In this document: positions 45,941-59,043 of the stretch, piece by piece | Layout: every line of letters starts with the position of its first letter | How positions within the stretch are numbered: position 1 is the first letter of the stretch | Assembly (NCBI RefSeq): GCF_023065955.2 | Contig: NW_026623056.1 | Span: 91,635,256 to 91,699,255 of the forward strand | Reading direction: 5' to 3' | Origin: Ursus arctos | Lineage: Eukaryota > Chordata > Mammalia > Carnivora > Ursidae | Length of the DNA: 64,000 nt | Program-made: the position numbers and the translations under genes | Notes under the pieces: model-generated | The model's database searches: none | Seen by the model: the letters and a program-made list of their open reading frames with translations, nothing else | What the model was told of the DNA's origin: nothing

Positions 45941-46149
45941 TTTCCTCTGGGAGGGGAGCCTAAGTCAATATTTGTTCCAAGTATGTCGTCGGAAATACCA
46001 GCAATTGGAAAACAGGGCAAACAGAGAATGCATACATCATTATGGGCAAGTGACAGCAGCAAGGAGGCCAAGACACCACCCCTACCTCCCATGCAAACCT
46101 CCACTAGAGCTCTCCTGTCAGCACAGCACCCATCTCTGGGCTTTGAGCC

Positions 46150-46335
46150 AGGGAGGTCCAAGTTTGCATGTGGGACCACACTGGCCAGGCCAGCTTCTCT
46201 CTCTGTGGCTTAGAGTCCTCATCCATGACAGGGGTGACGGTGACACCAAGCTTATGAGGTCCTTATGAGGACCCAGGGTCACAGGGCTTGTAAGGCATTT
46301 GGCTCGGGTTCTGGCCCAAGCAGAGGCTCAATCCT
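46150..46335 (+). mobile_element. MIR fragment
   Basis: CTCTCTGTGGCTTAGAGTCC, TCATCCATGACAGGGGTGAC and CTTATGAGGACCCAGG fit the MIR order. Confidence 0.65.
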
Positions 46336-46340
46336 GTTAG

Positions 46341-47163
46341 GTGGCGGTGATGGTGGAAGTGGTGGTGCTGTGGTGATGCTGGTGATGGTGGAGGTGATGC
46401 TGGTGGTGGAAGAGGTCATGGTGGAGGTGATGATGGAGGTGATGGTGGTGGTGGAGGAGGTCATGGTAGAGGTGATGGTAGAGATGGTGCTAGTGGTGGA
46501 GGAGGTCATGGTGGAGATGATGGTGGTGTGGTGATCCTGGTGGTAGAGGAGGTGATGGTGGAGCTGATGGCAGAGATGATGCTGCTGATGGAGGAGGTCC
46601 TGGTGGAGGTGATGATGGAGGTGATGGTGGTGTGGTGATCCTAGTGGTACAGGAGGTGATGGTGGAGGTGATGGCAGAGATGCTGCTGCTGATGGAGGAG
46701 GTCATGGTGGAGGTGACGATAGAGGTGATGCTGGTTGTGGAGGAGGTCATGGTAGAGGTGATGATAGAGATGGTGCTAGTGGTGGAGGAGGTCATGGTGG
46801 AGGTGATGATAGAGATGGTGATAGTGGTGGAGGAGGTCACGGTGGAGGTGATGGTGGTGTGGTGATCCTGGTGGTAGAGGAGGTCATGGTGGAGGTGATG
46901 ATGGAGGTGATGCTGGAGGTGATGCTGGTTGTGGAGGAGGTCATGGTAGAGGTGATGGTAGAGATGGTGCCAGTGGTGGAGGAGGTCATGGTGGAGGTGA
47001 CAATAGAGATGGTGATAGTGGTGGAGGAGGTCATGGTGGAGGTGATGGTGGTGTGGTGATCCTGGTGGTAGAGGAGGTCATGGTGGAGGTGATGGCAGAG
47101 ATGATGCTAGTGGTGGAGAAGGTCATGGTGGAGGTGGTGGTGGAGGTGATGGTGGCGACACTG
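46341..47163. repeat. GGTGAT/GGTGGA trinucleotide-based array
   Basis: About 820 bp of GTGATGGTGGAGGTCATGG-like units. A longer phrase GGTGTGGTGATCCTGGTGG or a near copy recurs near 46525, 46630, 46856 and 47051, so irregular higher-order duplication is present. The unit lengths are multiples of three, giving open frames on both strands (MVEVMVEM or TSSTTSI types); these are artefacts. Confidence 0.95.
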
Positions 47164-47769
47164 GCATCATTAGTAGTGTGACATAAACCAGCAGATGCAG
47201 AGTTTAGCCTCAGCTCATTTGCACGGGAGGATGTTTGGGCACCAGTGGTCCCTGATGGACAGATCCTGTGCTCCGTGGGATGCAAAGGAACTGCCCACAG
47301 TTCTGTCCACGGGGACCTCATCTTCCAAAGCCTTCCTTCTGTGTTTAACGGAAGAGAAAACTAACAAGAGTGAAGTCACAGGGATCACTGAGCCTATCTA
47401 AGTTTTAACTCCTACCTACTATTAATTAGTAACTAATTAATACATTAATACATATCTGAATTGATATGACCCCAGTTTTTGTTGCAGTTTGGATATGGTT
47501 CAATGTGGTTGATAATCAATACAGGGATATGGGTTAGAGCAACAGAGCCTGCGTGTGACAGCATTCCCAAGATAATATGTCCTTTTGCCCCCTACTCTAC
47601 GGAAACAGGAATGCCAACATGTTGAAGCCAGAGCTGGGTGCCCTCGATACCTCTTGCTGGTGAAGATGGCCTTAGAGGGGTCAAGGAGGAGCCTCCCCAT
47701 ACCCATCCCCAGAGAAGGGTTTCAGAGGGCCCCTCCCATAATCACAGGGGCACACAACTTAGCACTTAG
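47164..47769. other. Intron 1, nothing recognised
   Basis: Includes an AT-rich patch with ATTAATTAGTAACTAATTAA at about 47421-47440. No exon or named repeat. Confidence 0.45.
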
Positions 47770-47935
47770 TGTTTACCAGGCCCTCTGTATGTCATATTGA
47801 ACCCTCTTTACATTCCATAGGCAAGGGATCATTTTCCTCCTTTTGCCGGAAAGTCAGAGCCTCGGAGCAGTTCAGAAATCTGCCCTGGGTTGAGCTGGTA
47901 AGAGGAGAGGCTGGAAGTGAACTCACATCTCTGAC
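47770..47935 (-). mobile_element. MIR fragment
   Basis: TACCAGGCCCTCTGTATG, TTTACATTCCATAGGCAAGG and CCGGAAAGTCAGAGCCTCGG run in the order of the reversed MIR. Confidence 0.7.
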
Positions 47936-49539
47936 TCCTCCCTGCTCACCCCTCTGCCCTGCATGTGCCTGGAGCAGTGCACACCACCAGCGGCCAGCCA
48001 GGGGTGATCCAGGGGATATGAGACAGCCGGAATGGCACAGGCTCCAGACAAAGCAGGACCCGCCGGCTCAGACGGAGCCAGCTGAGAGCAGCCAGTTCCC
48101 TGGCTGACCGTCCTCACTGACAGCCCTCCTCTGTCCTGATGGCCAGAGTTAGTGCTCTGATTTGCACCGTGTTAGCAGCTGACCTGTTTCCCCCCACAAA
48201 ATCTCATGTGCAATCCTACTACGAGAAGATAATATGAAGAGTTAAGTGACATGTATTAGTGCCCATTTGTTCTAGAAGTTTGAATCGATATTGCCCAGTG
48301 AAGAATTCATGGAAACAAGGGGGTCCTTGCATGAGCACCACAGCTGGAACTGGGAGCTCGGGGTGGCAGCGGGGGTCTCCGGCCTCAGCCCCAGTTAGCT
48401 TCACTTTGTTTCGTTGGCCCCCAAACCCCGCCGGAGGAGCGCTGTGACCCACACCGTCCGGCGGATGAGGACAGGCCTGCATGCCTGGGGGCCAGGACTC
48501 TGTCTTAGGACGGCGGTCGTGGGCAGCCTCGTGGATACCAACCGAGTGGGCCTGACCCCAAAGATAACATGTCCCCCCTCAAATCATTGCTATTTAGGTC
48601 ATTAGAGCGGAGGGTGTGCTTTGTAATTATGTCAAGGGTTTCAGTTGGTCTACTTAAAGAAAAGGAGATGCGGATCCCGGGCTGCCGCCAGCGCAGCGCT
48701 GCTCAACCAGAATGTGCCCTTCAGTGTCCGCCCTGGCTTCCCACCTGAGCTGCTCTCAGCCCACCTGCTGTCCCGCACCCCTCGGGGCCCCTGCCCACGC
48801 TCACTGCAGCCTCCTGAGAGACAGGCCAGGCCTCCACACCCTTCTTGGTCACCAAAACCCTCACTCCAGCAGGGTCTTGAAGATGGGTGGATCGGAGGGG
48901 CATTCAGATAAGGTCTGGAGCTTGGAAATCCTTTACCTGGAAATCCTGGCCTGTGGGGAGCGAGGCCTGTCTGCATCTCAGGCACTCAGAGCACCTGCGG
49001 GGGGTGGGACCCCCACCCTGGCCTCCCCCTGTCATTTGCTGCCTCCAGTCTCCCCCGGGGTTGTGGGGCCACATGGGGTCCCTCCAGCCCCCTAGTTTCT
49101 TGCAGTTTCTAGGCCTACGTACCCGTGGCCAGCCCGGAGGCACTGACCCCCTCCTTGCTCTGTCCCAGGAGGCACCTGGCCTCATTTTTGCTCTGGATTC
49201 CCGTTCTACCTCCCCCATGCTGTCCCTGCGATCCCCCACTTCTCTGATGTTCTCCTGGTGCCTCCCCCTCACCCCCCGTTCCCCAACCCCTTGCTGAGTG
49301 CTATTTAAATTCTGGGTTTTGTCCTCTGGTTAATTTCCTCATCTGCTTGGCTTAATGCCAAAGAATATTCTTTCCAAATAAAAAATGGTAAAGGCTGTTT
49401 TCTCTCTCATAAGAATTTTATGTAAATGCTGTCGAGTGTGCTATCAGGAGGGACTGTTCATAAGCTAGTTCTGTTATCAGTGACTAACCTCGGCTTCCAG
49501 ATCTAGATAACTCTTTTCTTGCTTATAAAAGTCCTGCAT
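47936..49539. other. Intron 1, no gene recognised
   Basis: GC-rich to about 49290, then an AT-rich block (49300-49539) without clear repeats. No exon called. Confidence 0.45.
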
Positions 49540-50125
49540 ACTCACTGTTGAATATTTGAAAAATGCAGAGCACATAAAAAGAAAAGAATCCATGCGCCAG
49601 CAGACATTTCGGGACCTCTCCTGGTTTCTCGTGTGTGTGTGTGTTTTACATAATTTTTTACCCTGATCATTTCACCAGCCTTACATCAGTACTTTCCAAC
49701 ATAGCATTAGGGAGTCTTCAAAAACACGATTTTAATGCCAAAATAATGTTCCATCATGGAGACGTCCTAAAATGTAATCATTCCCTCGCTGGTGGGATAT
49801 TTTGCTTAATTCTGTTTCTGCGCCATCGGTCCTACAGAGGACCCTCCCTGGCCATGCATCTTTGCTTACGGAGTGGTGGTGCGGGTCAGGGGTTTGGCTG
49901 GCTGCAAACACGAGCTCACTGGTGGAAAGTGCCCGAATGCAGCCTGGCACTTCATAAATGCTCTTATTATTATGTTTGCTATTATTATTTCCTCAAGAGC
50001 AATTCCTGGAAATGGCATTCTGGGTCAGAGGGCACACATTTGCCAAACCATTTTCCACCAGGGCTGTGCGGACACGCATTCTGGGCAGGGCACACCCTTG
50101 CCACCCCCCGGCCAGAGCTGTTTCA
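49540..50125 (+). mobile_element. Ancient L1 3' fragment, interrupted by a MIR end
   Basis: TAGCATTAGGGAGTCTTCAA, AATAATGTTCCATCATGGAG and AGCAATTCCTGGAAATGGCA with TCTGGGTCAGAGGGCACAC are L1 3' phrases. A MIR 3' end (GCACTTCATAAATGCTCTTA, about 49890-49975) lies between them. Confidence 0.75.
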
Positions 50126-50730
50126 CATAAACACTTGAGGGTAACCGTAGATTCACGTGCGGTTGTAAGAGATAACACAGAGAGGTCTGTGTACCCTTTA
50201 CTCCGTGTCCCCCGCGGTAACTTCTTGCAAGATTACAGTGCAGTCACACAACCAGGGTACTGCCAGTGAGACAAGCCACCACCTTACGCAGATTCTCCCC
50301 GTTTTATTGTGCTTGTTCACGTGTGTGCATTGAGTCTATACAGTTTTATCACTCAGGCAGGGTCGCACAGCCACCACCATAGGTTCCAGATGGACAGCTC
50401 CGACCCACGCACCTGCTTCCTCTAGCCCCCTGCCCCCCCACCCGTCCCTAACTCCTGGCTCGCGCTAATCGCGTCTCCATTTCTACAGCTGTGTCAGTTC
50501 GGGAATGTCAGATAAATGGAATCATACGGTATGGAACCTTTTGGGATTGGCTTTTATCCACTCGGTGTAACTCCCTTGAGATCCATACAGTTGTTCTGTG
50601 GATCGATAATTTACTTCTTTTTATTGCTGAGCGGTGTTCTGCGATGTGGACAGACCCCAGTGCGTTTGACATATTCCCCCATTGAAGGGCACCCGGTTGC
50701 TTCCAGATTGTGGCTGTCCGTCACTTTTCC
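50126..50730 (+). mobile_element. Ancient L1 3' fragment, second copy
   Basis: CTACAGCTGTGTCAGTTCGG, GATAAATGGAATCATACGG and GCACCCGGTTGCTTCCAG are L1 3' phrases. The same region type as the preceding fragment restarts here, so these are two insertions or a rearranged one. Confidence 0.75.
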
Positions 50731-53700
50731 ACTAGCCTCACTTTGCTTATTTCCTCCCGTTTTCTGAGAGGTCAGTATGACTATTTTGAGAAGTCAGCAC
50801 CCTTGTTTGGGTTGGCTGGAGATGTCTGAGGTCAGTGTGACATTTACAACTAACGGGCATCATCAATTACATGAGCGAATACGAGTATGATGAAGTGTGT
50901 TCACGCCGAGATTTAAGAATGTCCAGGGGGCTGAGATGAGTAGCCGGTGTGGATATAGCGAGGAGGGGGCCAGACGTGATGTCCCGGAAACATCCAGGGC
51001 TGATTAAGCAGAGGAAGGAGCCCGGGGCCGGGTCCCCGCGTGGAGGAGCAGAGCTCGCTCGCTGCTCCGCGGGAAGGGAAGGTGACAGAAGAAGAAAGCA
51101 CCTTCCTCCCTCCTCTCTTCCTCCCTGAGGTCCCCAGCAGTGTGCTGTCCACGGATCCGGCTCCGAATCTTCAGCCAGAGCCACATAAAATCACTCGGGG
51201 GGCGACACTATAGAAGAATTATAATGAGGGAAATTTTGCTTGAGATCCGTTACTCCAAGTTCCAAGCCGCTCTGTGAAAATTGTTGCTAAGGCAATCGAG
51301 TAAAACTTCACAGGCAGCACACACAGTGACAACAAGACAACGGACGTGAGTGCGCGTCTCAGAACAGCCGGCCCCCAAAGCACGACCTGTCCCACACAGA
51401 TCGTTTTTAATGATTCTGAGAGGTCCCACAGACGTCTTCTGTGATTTCGGAAGGTGACGAGGGCCATCCTGGGTTGCCGGCTTTGTGAGATTGTCCCCCT
51501 GGTGATAAAGATGGTAGCCGGCCTCGCAGAGGAGATGCCGGGACGCTCGGCTCTCTCGGGAGGGCGCCTCCACCGACCCCACCCCGCCCGGTCCCTAGTC
51601 CCCTCCTGGGCATATCCACACACAGACCTCTTCTTCTGTGATAGTGGTGGGGTTTGTCTTTCCCAGCCTGCAAAACTCAACCCAAACCTAAAATGCCAAT
51701 CGGTTATCTCCTTTGTCCAGGATGGGGAGCATTTCATGACGTAGCCCCACCAGTATCTGAGCAAGAAACCCAGCTTCTAGCGGTCGTTGACTTCATGCCC
51801 ATCCATGCGAGAATGTGATAAACCCATCAGTGCCGTTTGGGCAGCTGCAAGGAGGGGCCCGGGCAGCGATGGGAGGCGGGGCTGGGGTCTGCCCTCCCGT
51901 GTACGTGCACGGGGCACAGCGCCCGGTGGGCGCTCACGGGCCTGGCACACACAGCCCGCTCTCCACTCTGTTGCTCCTGCCCCTCCTGCCCGAGCGCCTG
52001 ACGGCTCCGAAGAGGGAGTCACTTCCTCGGCTGACGGGTCCTGCCGTAGCTGGGCTGAAGAGATGCCGAAATGAGTAAACGGGGAGGGAGCCACGAGTCA
52101 TCTGTGTTTGCAACGCCGAGATAACAGACCGCTGTCACCGTGCTTCTGTGCGCCCGGCCCGGCTGTCGCCCGATCGCCCCCACAGCTGCTTGTCATCCTC
52201 CTTAAAAAGGGGAAGGCAAGAAACAAAAGGAGGGCAGAGGGTGGACATTAAGACCAGCTTTCCTTAAACGTTGCTTTGTCTGTGAATTCACACATGGATT
52301 TTGGTCCAGAAACATAAATCTATAAACGCACTTTCCAGAAATCAGAGCTGGTGTCAGGCAAACGCAGAGTACAGCACCCCCGGGGCAGCCAGTGTCCCCT
52401 GAGCAGCCGCTGCCTGCTGGGCTCGCCCAGGCTCCTCGGAGCAAGACACGGCCTCCGCCTCTGAAATAGACCCTCTGGCAGCCACGGCCGCCCGTGGTCA
52501 GAGCCAGGTGGACGTGGAAGCCGGTCCTGGGCCTGCCTTGACGGCGTCCGATGCAGAGCAGGGGCAGGAGCAGGGGTGGGGGGCGCACACCAGCCCCACT
52601 CACCCGGCTGGAGCAGCCCCTGCATAAGGCCTGTGTGTGTCTCAGCCAGGCCGCAGCCACGCAGTGCTCCCTGCTGCCGAGTTAAAGGACTAGTCACCGG
52701 AGATATGCGGCTGGGCCAGTCCCAGCATACCGTCGGGCTTAACCCCACACCTTTCAGATTCACAAAGCGGGGTGTGGTGAGGCAGGAGTGGTCCAGGGTA
52801 GGAGGTCACAGCCTGAAGTGGGAGGGGGACACAAGGGAGCTCTGGCGGCTTGCCACTGGCCGAGGGTGAGGAAGCCCGGATGCCATGGCCCTCTCAGTGG
52901 GTGGAAGAACCTTCTGGAAAAGGTCCAGCACAGGTGGGGCTGCCGCAGTCTGTGGGTGAACGCCGCATCATGCTGCTGGTCTGGGGCCCCCACCTCACGC
53001 CGGCGTCCCTGCTGGCCCGGCACACATCGGAGTCCTGTCTCCGCTCCAGAATGTGCCGGACAGCTCTTCATTCACTTGGGCCTCCTGTCCCTTGGCAATG
53101 ATGCCCTTCCACACCCTCACGGAACCCTTGGTGCTGGACACGCAGCTTCGTTTCTCCGTGGAAAGTCCTGCTCGAAAGCTCCTCCAAGAAACTTGGGAGC
53201 CCTTGAGTCCTGTGCTTGGGTTTGCAGGGAGGCCGCAGAGTGCCCTCTGGGAGCTCCAGACTAGCGATGATCCAGTCTTCGCTCGCCTGACATCGCAGCA
53301 GGAAACTCGGCATTGCCCGGAGCTGGCGCTGCGGCCTGGAGACCCCAACCATCCTCCTGCCCTCGGCAGGCACACAGCACGACCTCGAGGGGCCCCCTTC
53401 TGCATGCTCCCTCCACGAGCCTCTGAATGGGGCGTCCAGGGAGACAAAGGAAAACACAGACCACCAAGCCCTTTGTGACTAGAATCCCATTCTGGGAAGA
53501 GGCCTCTGGACTCAGAATCAAAGAGAAGTCAGACCCTGTCCTTTAGAAACTGCCCATCCTGTCCTTTTAACTCTCAGGCCACGTGGGCACGGGCTTGGCA
53601 GCCTCTGTTGTCCGCTCTGCAGTCACTGGCCCTGTTTCTCTAAGCATGTTGTTCGACGTGCTTTTGACACCCAGGAACAAAAATGTTGTTATGCCAGTTC

Positions 53701-56700
53701 AAGGAGATCTGGGTTTGCGTGGGGTCCATGCATGTGGGGAGGTGTGTAAGGATGCTGTGAGTCCCCAGGAAAGGCCCGGCTCTGGGGTGCCAGGAAGCCC
53801 GGGCGGGCCTGGCTCTCCTGCCCTGTGTGACCAGTGCCTTCCCTTTGCCTCTCTTCCAAGGACTGCTCTTCCTTAGTCATCCTGTGGGTGACCTCGCATG
53901 GTCAGCCCAGGACGGAGTCCCCATGACCCTGCGCTCACCCAACTGCCACCAACTCCTGCTTGCTCCCTACAAGGTCTTATGAGGAAGGGTGATGGGGTAC
54001 CGGACAGACGGTCATGGGTCAGGCCGTGGGGACCGGGAGGGGCCACCAGGAGCCAGGGCTGCCCATCTAGGGCTGCAGGGAGTGTGCTGGGCAGCCAGTT
54101 GGTTGGTATAGATTGGCTCTACCGTCGCTGGGTCTTGTGCCTAAGTCCCCACCTGGAAGGACAGGCCCAGAGGACACCTGTCAGAAAGGTGCCCTGACCA
54201 GCCGGCATGGGCAGAGCCCCGGGTCCCACATCCTGGGCTGCCCGACAGGAATGGGTCAAGGCTGGTCCCAGCTGTGAGCCGAGCCAGAAAGTCCTGCCCA
54301 CTAGTGTGTGTTCCAGTACGCCTGTCTCTCTTCCTTGTCTGCATGGACTGTGGATCGGTGCCACGAAGCAGCGGGACCGTCCTGCTGTGAGCTTGGGAGT
54401 CCCCTCCCCCACCTCCATGTTTGCCTTTCTGGAGTCAAGGTAGCTCCCTCCCCAAGACACAGTTAAGCAGAGGACCTGGGTTAGATGCTCCTTCAAGCTC
54501 TGGAAATCCCACAGGTGGTAAATTGGAAGTCCTGCAGAAACAAAATCAGGTGCCCAACAAAATGGGGCAAAGTCATCTGGGGCGCTTGGCAATTCGGAGC
54601 CACTGGAGACTTACACCCCAAAGCGTAGGCTTCCAGAGCCGGCAGGAACCATAAGTGTCGTGGGCATGGAGGTGGCTGGCGTCGAGGTTTGCGTTAAAGC
54701 GTCGTGTCCCACATGAGGCCGTCAGACACCTGCCCTCCCGTGTCGCGCCTCACGGCCCTGACAGCAGGTGTGGCCGAAGCGATCAATGGCATTTACAGAG
54801 TGGCAGACTGGGGCTCCAAGTGGTTACGGTCTTCCCCGGGGGGGTGGGCTGCTGTGAAAGGGGAGCTGGTGGACAGAAGGAGTAGCTCGTGGGGACGAGC
54901 ACTGGCTTCCCGCTCCCACTGCTCCTGACCCAGCTGTCGCTGGAAGGAGGCTGGTCTGAAGGTAGACACTGAATGACCAGGGGGTCCAGGTGCTGTGGCC
55001 AGGTGTATGCACTGGGCGGGGTGCCCATGATGTGACCCTGACCGCCACCGGCTGGTGGGGCCTGTGGGGGCCTCTCTGGCTCCGACCCCAGCGTGGGGCT
55101 GGGCTTGTGGCCCGCACCCGTCCTCAGTTATCAGTTATGAAGCGACAGGAAGGTTCCAGACGCTGAAGTTCCCACGGACATTCCGGGGCCACAGCTGAAC
55201 AAGAAGCAAGATCAGCATCCAGCAGATGAGAGGCCCCCTGACTCCTCGTGTTTCTCTGTCTCGCTCTCCTGTCCTGGCGCCGGCAGTCAAACCACACAAG
55301 AGCCCGGGAGCCCGGCCGTGCTGACCTGGGAGCGTAGCCCTCACTGCCTCCAGCTGGGTGGAAACACACGATTTTTGCTTCTCCGCCAACTTGCTGCCTG
55401 CATGTCCCCCTTCCACGTTTCATGTTACCAACACTTGGTTTTGGCACCTCTTTGCTGGATAAAGGATTTGCACAATGATTCGGCATGTGAACAAAAAGCC
55501 ATGTGGCCCCCTGGCAAGGCTGCCTGGGGGTCTGCCGGGCCGAGCAAGCCTTTCCCAGAGCCAGGAACACCTGAGATAAATTGGGGAGCATCTCGGGCCG
55601 CCGGTGGGGAACATCAGGGTCCCAGCGCGGCCGCCGCCTTCGGGGGACACCCGCCACTGTGCCCCCGCCTCTCACCTGCTTGGCCCTGCTGAGGGCGTGT
55701 TCACTAAGGCACAAGCGCAGCTCTCACGCAGATGGAAAGTGACCCCATGCCAGAGTCGTCGTTTGCTGAGTGAGGGAACTAGTAAGATGTTACAACAAGC
55801 TCAGAAGAGAAATCAGAGAACCGCGCGCAGGAAAGGAATCCCGAGACGGATCTAGCGGTGGACGCCACATGACCTCCCGGCGGACACACAGCGCCAGCCC
55901 TTCTGTGTTCCAGATTTCCTCACAGCCTGCGGGCCGGCTGTCAGAAATAATCTCAGAGGAGGGTTCTTCTGGCTCACGAACAAGGCTGGCCCGGCTGGAT
56001 TTGGCCGGATCGTTGGCAGGGGGCAGCGAGAGCGCCGATGTGCCGCTGGGCCTGCCCGAGCTCGCCTTGCTGGGCAGTACTCACAGACAGGGGTGAAACC
56101 GCTGCGGACGACCCACAGTAAATGCCCCGTGTCCCCTGTAATGTCCCCTGCAATGCATTCCCATCCTCCGAGCGCGGGCTTGGCGATCCCACGGAGTCGT
56201 CTGTGTTTCAGCCACAAGGAATTATGGTCTGAATACCGTCTGAGCGAGGCCATCAGAACCCTGTCCCCAGGAGCCTGCCCCTCGGCGCGGAGCTTGCGTG
56301 CGTCCTCCTCTCCAGGGCTCCAAGGTGGCCCCTCCTGGCGGAGCCACAGACTGGCCCGTAGCTGATGGCAGAGGCTTGGGGCAGGTGTCGGGGGGAACAG
56401 AGCCTTCTGCTGCCCGTTTCTGCCCGTTCCATGGAAGATAAACTTGCACAAAGACGCCGGTGCAGGGTCACAGAGGTGAGAGGCAGGGCGTCAGGGGTCC
56501 CCCAGGCGCCCCGGTTCCCACACTGCCACCCCAACTGCTCCAGTCGGAAAGCCCCCACCCGCGAGCCGGCTGCTCTGGGCAAAGTCCGAGGAGTGCTCCC
56601 TGTCTTGAGAGGATGGCGCCTCCTTCAGTCAAGCCTCCCAGAGCCCGCGGCGAAGCTGCTGTCCCGGAGGAAGCCGGAGCGGAGTCAGCTCGGGGATGAG

Positions 56701-58354
56701 CCCCCACCGTGAACGCCGCGGGCTGGCACGGACCCCACTGGCCGTGGAGAGCCTTTGTGCACGTGTGCCCCTCAGGGGCGGCCACGCTGTAAAGGTGTCG
56801 CATCGGCCCTGACCAGCTGGTCTGAGGCAGCCAGAGGGACCCAGCTGCGGCCGGGCAGGGAGGAGCCACCCCTCTGCCGGGAGGGACCCCACACGTTTGG
56901 TGCTGATCCGGGAGCCTGGTGAACATAAGATGCGGGTTCCCAGGGCCCAGCCCAGACCCTCGGCTTCGGAATCCTCTTGTCGGGGCCCGGAAGTCGGCAC
57001 TGTCTCGCCTGGACACAACTTCGCGGAGCTTCTCCTCGGCAGGGCCCAGGGAGAGAGGTGACTCCCTTCCCTCTGCGAGCCTCGTCCTCTGCCCACCCCT
57101 GCCCTTCACGCACACAAACTGCACCACGTGGAAGTGAGCTTCTCGAAGGTTCAAGATGAGAAAGTCAGAAGTAGAGCCGTGCCAGTGGGTGGATGGCCAG
57201 GACCCCAGCCCCAGCCCTCCCACCTCTCACCTCCCATGGCACAGCCGGGAAAGCTGAGGCAGGAATATGGCACTCAGGCCTGAGCTGGGGATGCTGGGGA
57301 CACACCATCGTGAGAAATCAGGCCCGGCACACACTCAGATAAAGGCAAGACTCCTCCGCAGGGGTGGGGAGGCTCTGTCCTGCAGCCAGGAGTGGGGAGA
57401 GGGGCATCCAGAAAGGGGAGCGGCGGCACCGAGCCAGGGCCCAGGGAGGGGCTCCATGGCCCAGAGTGAAGGCGGGACAGGCGCCTGGCGAGGCCCCAGG
57501 CGGGAAGGGACAAATCCTCGGACCTCACGCACCCGGCGAAGGAAGTGGACCAGCTCGTGGGGCGCTTGCACAGCAGAAATCTCTGCACAGGAAAGAGGCA
57601 TGACTGGGTCTGAGCACCAGAGCTGGGAGCTGGGGGGGACCAGGAGCGGAGACCAGCACAGGGGCCGCTGCAGGATCCCAGGCTGAGCCTGGTCGGCAGC
57701 GGGCACCAGGTGCACAGGGTGGACCACCGATGCCATCACTGCAGGTGCAGATATGGTGGAGAGAAGGCGAGCCGGCTCGGTCTCAGCGCGGCCGGGCCAG
57801 CAGCATGCAGGAAGTTGGTCATGGGAAGGCTGGGTGTATGGGGGAAAATAGTCACTGTCCCCATAGAGGGATATCCTGAGGGTCTTAGATGAGAAAGCAG
57901 GGCTCTGGGCACTGGAAGATGCCCACCCTTCCCAGGCCTGCTTCTCGCCCACGCAGGGATGAGGGAAGAGGGCAGTCAGCCAGGGAAAATGTGGAAGGAC
58001 ACCGTCTGCTGGGGTGGAAACGGGGACTGTGGTGTGGGCTCTCCATCAGCCATGGAGATCAGACCCGTTGCTGTACTTGAAGCCCCCTCCCAGGGAGGGA
58101 TTCGGAGCAGAGACTCACCGTCGGGAGCCCCAGCACCGAAGACGCCGATGCAAACATGTTTCTCTCCCGTCCCCGGAACTGGACCCCCAGGCGAAGTGCA
58201 CCTGCCTGCACTCTTTTGTTTTTACCGTGGAGCCGCCAGTTCACTTTGGATTTTTCCCATTGTGACGCCCCCTAGGATCGAGTCCGACAGCCTCAGCCCC
58301 CGAAGTCCATAAAGGCTATTTTTTGAAGCCAATGACCTTTTTAACAAGATATTT
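50731..58354. other. Intron 1, GC-rich, no gene recognised
   Basis: No SINE or clear repeat seen in about 7.6 kb. Many overlapping ORFs on both strands (up to 251 codons at 56468-57223 -) have no recognisable domain. No exon is supported. Confidence 0.5.
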
Positions 58355-58570
58355 TGGGGGGTCCTGGGTGGCTCGGTCGGTGGAGCATTTGACTCTCGAT
58401 TTTGGCTCAGGTCATGATCTCGGGGTTGTGAGATCGAGCCCCACGACGAGCTCCGCGCTCAGCAGGGAGGCTGCTTGAGATTCTCTCTCCCTCTGCCCCT
58501 CCCCCACTTGCACATGTGCATGCTCTCTCTCTCTCTCTAAAATAAATAAAAATAAATCTTTTAAAATAAC
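58355..58570 (+). mobile_element. Can-SINE, older copy
   Basis: Head GGGGGGTCCTGGGTGGCTC, TC-rich tract and AAATAAATAAAAATAAATC tail. It lies about 400 bp before PDE9A exon 2. Confidence 0.93.
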
Positions 58571-58972
58571 AAAAAATAAATTAAAAAAACAGAGAGATTT
58601 TTTTTTGTTTTTTACGTAATGGTCCCAAGACCCATTGGCGACTCCCCGCGGTGGGGTGTCATGAAGCCGAGGGTGTCGGTCTGTGCGGCAGACGCCACCA
58701 ATGGTGGCCATGTGGCAGCTCCGTCCCGGGCGGGTGTGTCTCATGGGTGAAAGCGTTCCCTTCACGACCGCTTTCGGGAAACAAAAGAAGGAAGGTTTCA
58801 CAGTCCGTACAGATGGACTCAATGGAAAGACCTACGAGTGGCATTCCCGTGCCCATGGTCACGTCGTCTCTTTGTGCGATGAGCCTGCAGGTTGGGCCGC
58901 ACGGCGAGCCCGGGGCCCTGACGTCGCCATGGACAGCAGTTGCCCTCACAGCCTGTGGCTTGTCTCCTGCAG

Positions 58973-59043
58973 GTGGTCTTCAGCAAGTACTGCAACTCCA
59001 GCGACATCATGGACCTGTTCTGCATCGCCACCGGCCTGCCCCG
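58973..59043 (+). CDS. PDE9A: PDE9A coding exon 2
   Basis: The 71-base exon continues exon 1 in frame and encodes [17 protein letters not shown]..., ending in GLP plus two bases of an Arg codon. The acceptor is CTCCTGCAG just before 58973 and the donor is GTGAGT at 59044. As I recall human PDE9A, the second residue here is Ile rather than Val, a conservative change. The segment belongs to the N-terminal region ahead of the catalytic domain, where PDE9A isoforms differ by alternative splicing. It starts in phase 0 and ends in phase 2, so skipping it alone would shift the frame. The preceding intron is 28,940 bp and the following one only 639 bp. Confidence is high because sequence, phase and both splice sites agree. 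Confidence 0.96.

Larger units (their letters stand above)
30033..58972 (+). other. PDE9A intron 1 (28.9 kb)
   Basis: The intron is bounded by GTAACC at 30033 and CTCCTGCAG ending at 58972. It contains no further exon I recognise. Its contents are mainly GC-rich unique DNA with ancient L1 and MIR fragments, two Can-SINEs, three simple-sequence arrays and some AT-rich islands, listed separately. Long first introns often hold regulatory elements, but none is proven here. Confidence 0.9.

Noticed and set aside
46265..47059. Val/Met/Glu-rich and Thr/Ser/Ile-rich ORFs
   Set aside because: They are translations of the GGTGAT-type array.
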